DNA of 7,686 bases, taken from the NCBI GenBank assembly GCA_034211175.1, contig JAXHUH010000050.1, positions 1-7,686 of the forward strand, read 5' to 3'. Below are positions 6,178-7,686 of this stretch, piece by piece; positions within the stretch are counted from its first letter, which is position 1; every line of letters begins with the position of its first letter. A model generated the notes under the pieces. The model saw only the letters and a program-made list of their open reading frames with translations. It was not told where the DNA came from and did not search any database. Position numbers and translations under genes: made by a program. Source of the DNA: JAXHUH01 sp034211175. Lineage in GTDB: Bacteria > Actinomycetota > Acidimicrobiia > Acidimicrobiales > CAIXPF01.

Positions 6178-7194
6178 AAAAACGGACGCGCCGGTGTGGC
6201 GACCCGGGCCTTCCACTGGGATGGTGGCGCCGTGCGTTCGGACCGCCCGTAGTCGAGCGGGACGCCGTCGGCGCCCATGACGAGCCGGTTGACCAGGCTG
6301 TCGCACAGCCACGAGGTGACGATCGGCCCCGAGAGCGGTTCGCCGTTGAGGTTCCAGGTGTCGCCGTTGTCGGCGTTGACCATGATCGTGACGTGGGGCC
6401 GGTGCCGTCCGGCGGTGCCGCTGGTGTTGTCGTCGCTGTTCTCGACCGCGAACGTGACCATGTCGCGGAGCGCGTCGGCTCGGCGTTGCTTTGCGGTGCG
6501 GGCCGGTTCGTTCGGGTTGTTCTTGACCTCGAAGCGTTCGAGCCCGGTCTTGATGAGCTCCGCGGTCGCGGGATCGAAGCTGCCACGCAACTCTCCGCGC
6601 CCGTTCGCGGTGATGGATCCCTTGTGTTGTGCGAGTGGTCCGCTGAGTGGAACCAGTGCTTGCGGCCCCGCCGATCGGCCGAGCGCAACACTTGGGAGTG
6701 AACGAGACCTCTCGCCGAGTGTCGGTCTCGTTGGTCTTCGCGTCGAGCGCGTCTTCGGCGTAGCTGCGCCAACGACGCATCACCGTCGAGGCGTCACGCG
6801 TGTTCAACGCAGCGATCGTCGGAACGAACTCGTCTTCCTGGGCGGCGTACTGGCCGAGCACCCGCTCCGGGGTGTTGGCCACGATCGCATCGACATGCCC
6901 GGACCGCAGCTCACCGCAACGGTACGCCTCCGCCGTGGCCGGGAACGCCGCCATCCGCCGGCCCGTCGCCGTCAACCGGGCTGCGGCGCTCTCGCCGAGG
7001 CCGGCGTGACGCAGGAACATGTTCGTCGACGTGAACCCGTCGAGCTCGAACAACTTCGCCCTGTCGAACTCACCGACTGCGTCCGCCAACTTCGCGGCCA
7101 ACCGGTCGAAACACACAACGGCATCACGCAGCGAGTCGGGGTCGACATCGAGCTCGAGTTCTTCGAGCACACCACTCAGCTCCGCCGCCTTCAT
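6168..7194 (-). pseudogene. Broken DUF222/13E12-family gene lacking its HNH domain
   Basis: The DUF222 protein is split between two frames. The N-terminal part (7194 to 6700, 165 codons) starts MKAAELSGVLEELELDVD and runs to REVSF. The C-terminal part (6617 to 6171, stop TAA at 6168-6170) resumes with SITANGRGELRGSFDPATAE and runs to LDYGRSERTAPPSQWKARVA. Between them lie 82 nt, of which 80 are the repeat at 6618-6697; 82 is not a multiple of three, so the frame is lost. Family members continue past this point into an HNH nuclease domain with Cys/His motifs. Here ARVA is followed only by TPARPFFSD and a stop, so the nuclease domain is gone. The frameshifted frame happens to stay open to 6172, giving a 340-residue nonsense tail. 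13E12 proteins are often multicopy and close to repeats. Confidence 0.85.
6618..6697. repeat. 80-bp palindrome-ended repeat, copy 1 (inside the DUF222 gene)
   Basis: It begins TCCCTTGTGTTGTGCGAG and ends GAGCGCAACACTTGGGA. The two ends are inverted repeats apart from a two-base TT/TT mismatch and one G/T pair. It aligns without gaps to 7431-7510: 61 of 80 bases match by my hand count, with the first 18 identical, about 27 of the last 30 identical, and only about half of the middle matching. A 10-bp palindrome GCCGATCGGC (6670-6679) lies inside. It interrupts a gene, so it looks mobile. The exact ends and any target duplication are uncertain; GGA occurs at both edges (6615-6617 and 6695-6697). 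Confidence 0.75.
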
Positions 7195-7207
7195 GGTAAG
7201 CATTATA
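7195..7207 (-). promoter_or_regulatory. Leaderless-type promoter of the DUF222 gene
   Basis: TATAAT, a perfect -10 box on the minus strand (7202-7207), is followed by the 7 nt GCTTACC and then ATG at 7192-7194. Transcription would start at about that A, so this ATG rather than the one at 7201-7203, which lies within the -10 box, is the likely start. There is no Shine-Dalgarno and no clear -35. The 7-nt spacing equals that of the MarR-GNAT gene. Confidence 0.65.
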
Positions 7208-7380
7208 GATCACGAGTGACATGCAATCCACACGGAAGCGAAGAAGTCTCCGACCGAATAACGCCACGCAACGTACTCATGCCACCACCGACGCCCACAG
7301 CGGTACCACTCCGAATACGTAGTACAAACACGCCATGAGTTGAGGCCGCTCCGACCGGAGGGAGGGGGCGCAATCCACAA
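7208..7380. other. Intergenic region, less G+C-rich, no gene found
   Basis: No frame here has coding-like composition or a recognisable product. The stretch is visibly poorer in G+C than its surroundings, which suits non-coding or transferred DNA. It contains a 10-bp direct repeat GCAATCCACA (7223-7232 and 7370-7379) and TACGTA near 7315, neither convincing as a site. Confidence 0.4.
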
Positions 7381-7552
7381 AGCAGGTGGCGAAGCCCGGA
7401 GTCAAGGTGGAGCGCCCCGGAGCGCAGCGGTCCCTTGTGTTGTGCGAGCGACTGGCCGCGCGGCCCGGGTGGTCGAGACCTCGCCGAACGGCCGAGCACA
7501 ACACTTGGGAGGAGGGTCGAACGACCTTGACTCCGGAGCGCAGCCACCTGCT
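7381..7552. repeat. 172-bp nested inverted repeat
   Basis: The outer arms AGCAGGTGGC (7381-7390) and GCCACCTGCT (7543-7552) are exact reverse complements. Inside them CCGGAGTCAAGGT (7396-7408) and ACCTTGACTCCGG (7524-7536) are also exact reverse complements. Five and six unpaired bases separate the two arm blocks on the left and right. GGTCGAACGACC (7515-7526) forms a further small hairpin. The 80-bp repeat copy 2 occupies the centre. The whole could fold into a long hairpin on either strand. It lies 14 bases from the proposed end of the ISL3 element. Confidence 0.8.
7431..7510. repeat. 80-bp palindrome-ended repeat, copy 2
   Basis: Same length and ends as 6618-6697 and in the same orientation. 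It starts TCCCTTGTGTTGTGCGAG and ends CGAGCACAACACTTGGGA. The terminal 15-bp arms match as inverted repeats except for the two central TT/TT bases, a mismatch kept in both copies. The middle has its own 12-bp palindrome GGCCGCGCGGCC (7454-7465), different in sequence from that in copy 1. Conserved ends with a variable palindromic middle recall REPIN or MITE elements. No transposase for it is visible. Confidence 0.75.
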
Positions 7553-7566
7553 ACCCCACGCAAAAT

Positions 7567-7686
7567 GGCTCATCGGATTTCGGCGGGGGTGATCTGGTCG
7601 AGGAGGGTCCAGTTGGGTCGGCCTGCGTAGAGCAGGACTCGGATGCGGTAGTTGCGGAAGGACCGGAACCCGAACCCGATGCGTTT
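7567..7686 (-). mobile_element. Right end of an ISL3-family insertion sequence (partial)
   Basis: The transposase fragment marks an IS that runs off the right edge. GGCTCATCGGATTTCGGCGG starting at 7567 resembles the inward-reading terminal repeats of ISL3 elements (GGC-C-TC start, then a T-run and G-rich stretch), so the element probably ends at 7567. CGCAAAAT (7559-7566) would then be the 8-bp A+T-rich target duplication expected for this family. The left end is outside the window, so the boundary is inference. Confidence 0.45.
7570..7686 (-). CDS. ISL3-family transposase, C-terminal fragment
   Basis: The last 38 codons of a transposase, stop TGA at 7570-7572; the rest lies beyond the window. 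The peptide begins KRIGFGFRSFRNYRIRVLLY and continues AGRPNWTLLDQITPAEIR. The RIGFGFRSF-NYRIR-LLYAG-PNW pattern is the hallmark C-terminus of the ISL3/IS1096 DDE transposase group, just after the catalytic glutamate region. It would cut and paste its own element. Whether the full gene is intact cannot be judged here. If the IS ends at 7567, the stop codon lies inside the terminal repeat, which is unusually tight. Family recognition is strong despite the short length. Confidence 0.88.
   Translation of the reverse strand, partial: KRIGFGFRSFRNYRIRVLLYAGRPNWTLLDQITPAEIR

Noticed and set aside
6158..6772. N-terminal extension of the MarR-GNAT protein, giving about 504 residues
   Set aside because: The extra part is the shadow frame of the DUF222 remnant and the 80-bp repeat. 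A promoter and operator sit right at the ATG at 6157.
6172..7194. Intact 340-residue protein through the repeat
   Set aside because: After the repeat the frame is shifted and composed of Arg/His/Thr-rich nonsense, while the true DUF222 continuation is plain in another frame.
7223..7379. 10-bp direct repeat GCAATCCACA as a target duplication
   Set aside because: The 147-bp spacing encloses no element with recognisable ends, and a 10-bp match may be chance.
6618..7510. Integron attC sites flanking a cassette
   Set aside because: GTTGTGC and GCACAAC come close to the attC core but deviate from it, the middles lack the paired L sites, there is no integron integrase, and one copy sits within a gene.
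6618..7510. CRISPR array
   Set aside because: There are only two copies about 730 bp apart, with no regular spacers and no cas genes.
7203..7573. Minus-strand reading frames of about 100 residues across the repeat cluster
   Set aside because: They translate the palindromes themselves and have no family resemblance or ribosome binding site.

Overview
The window is very G+C-rich, with third codon positions almost entirely G or C, GTG starts, and TANNNT-type -10 boxes placed 6-7 nt before start codons. This points to a high-GC actinobacterium. The gene content (VapBC, an ArsR-SRPBCC pair, a MarR-GNAT fusion, a DUF222/13E12 protein, an ISL3-type transposase) would suit Actinomycetota such as Acidimicrobiia or mycobacterial relatives. 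The exact lineage is inference.

Layout. (1) 1-155 has no gene; it holds a hairpin plus T-run that would terminate rightward transcription. (2) 156-781, minus strand: a vapBC toxin-antitoxin operon with overlapping stop and start. (3) 782-1127: mostly unassigned, with one small ORF of coding-like composition. (4) 1128-3659, plus strand: three housekeeping-type genes, a YihY/BrkB membrane protein, a HAD-IIA (NagD-like) phosphatase and a VOC/glyoxalase-fold protein. The last is followed by an in-frame coding-like tail beyond its stop. (5) 3809-5261, plus strand: a two-gene operon of an ArsR-type regulator and an SRPBCC/AHSA1 protein, headed by a perfect 13-bp inverted repeat. (6) 5258-6157, minus strand: a MarR-GNAT fusion, tail-to-tail with the SRPBCC gene, with its own palindromic operator. 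(7) 6168-7194, minus strand: a broken DUF222 gene that lacks its HNH domain and is interrupted by an 80-bp palindrome-ended repeat. (8) 7195-7686: repeat- and IS-rich. It holds a second copy of the 80-bp repeat nested in a larger 172-bp inverted repeat, then the 3' end of an ISL3-family transposase that runs off the window.

How it works together. Three small self-regulated units (vapBC, arsR-SRPBCC, marR-GNAT) sit beside ordinary metabolic genes. The right-hand third looks like an accessory junk and mobile zone. The most unusual item is the 80-bp repeat family: conserved ends, divergent palindromic middles, one copy inside a gene and one inside a larger palindrome. I see no clear new defence or biosynthetic system. 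The sequence supports a possibly undescribed non-autonomous palindromic element.
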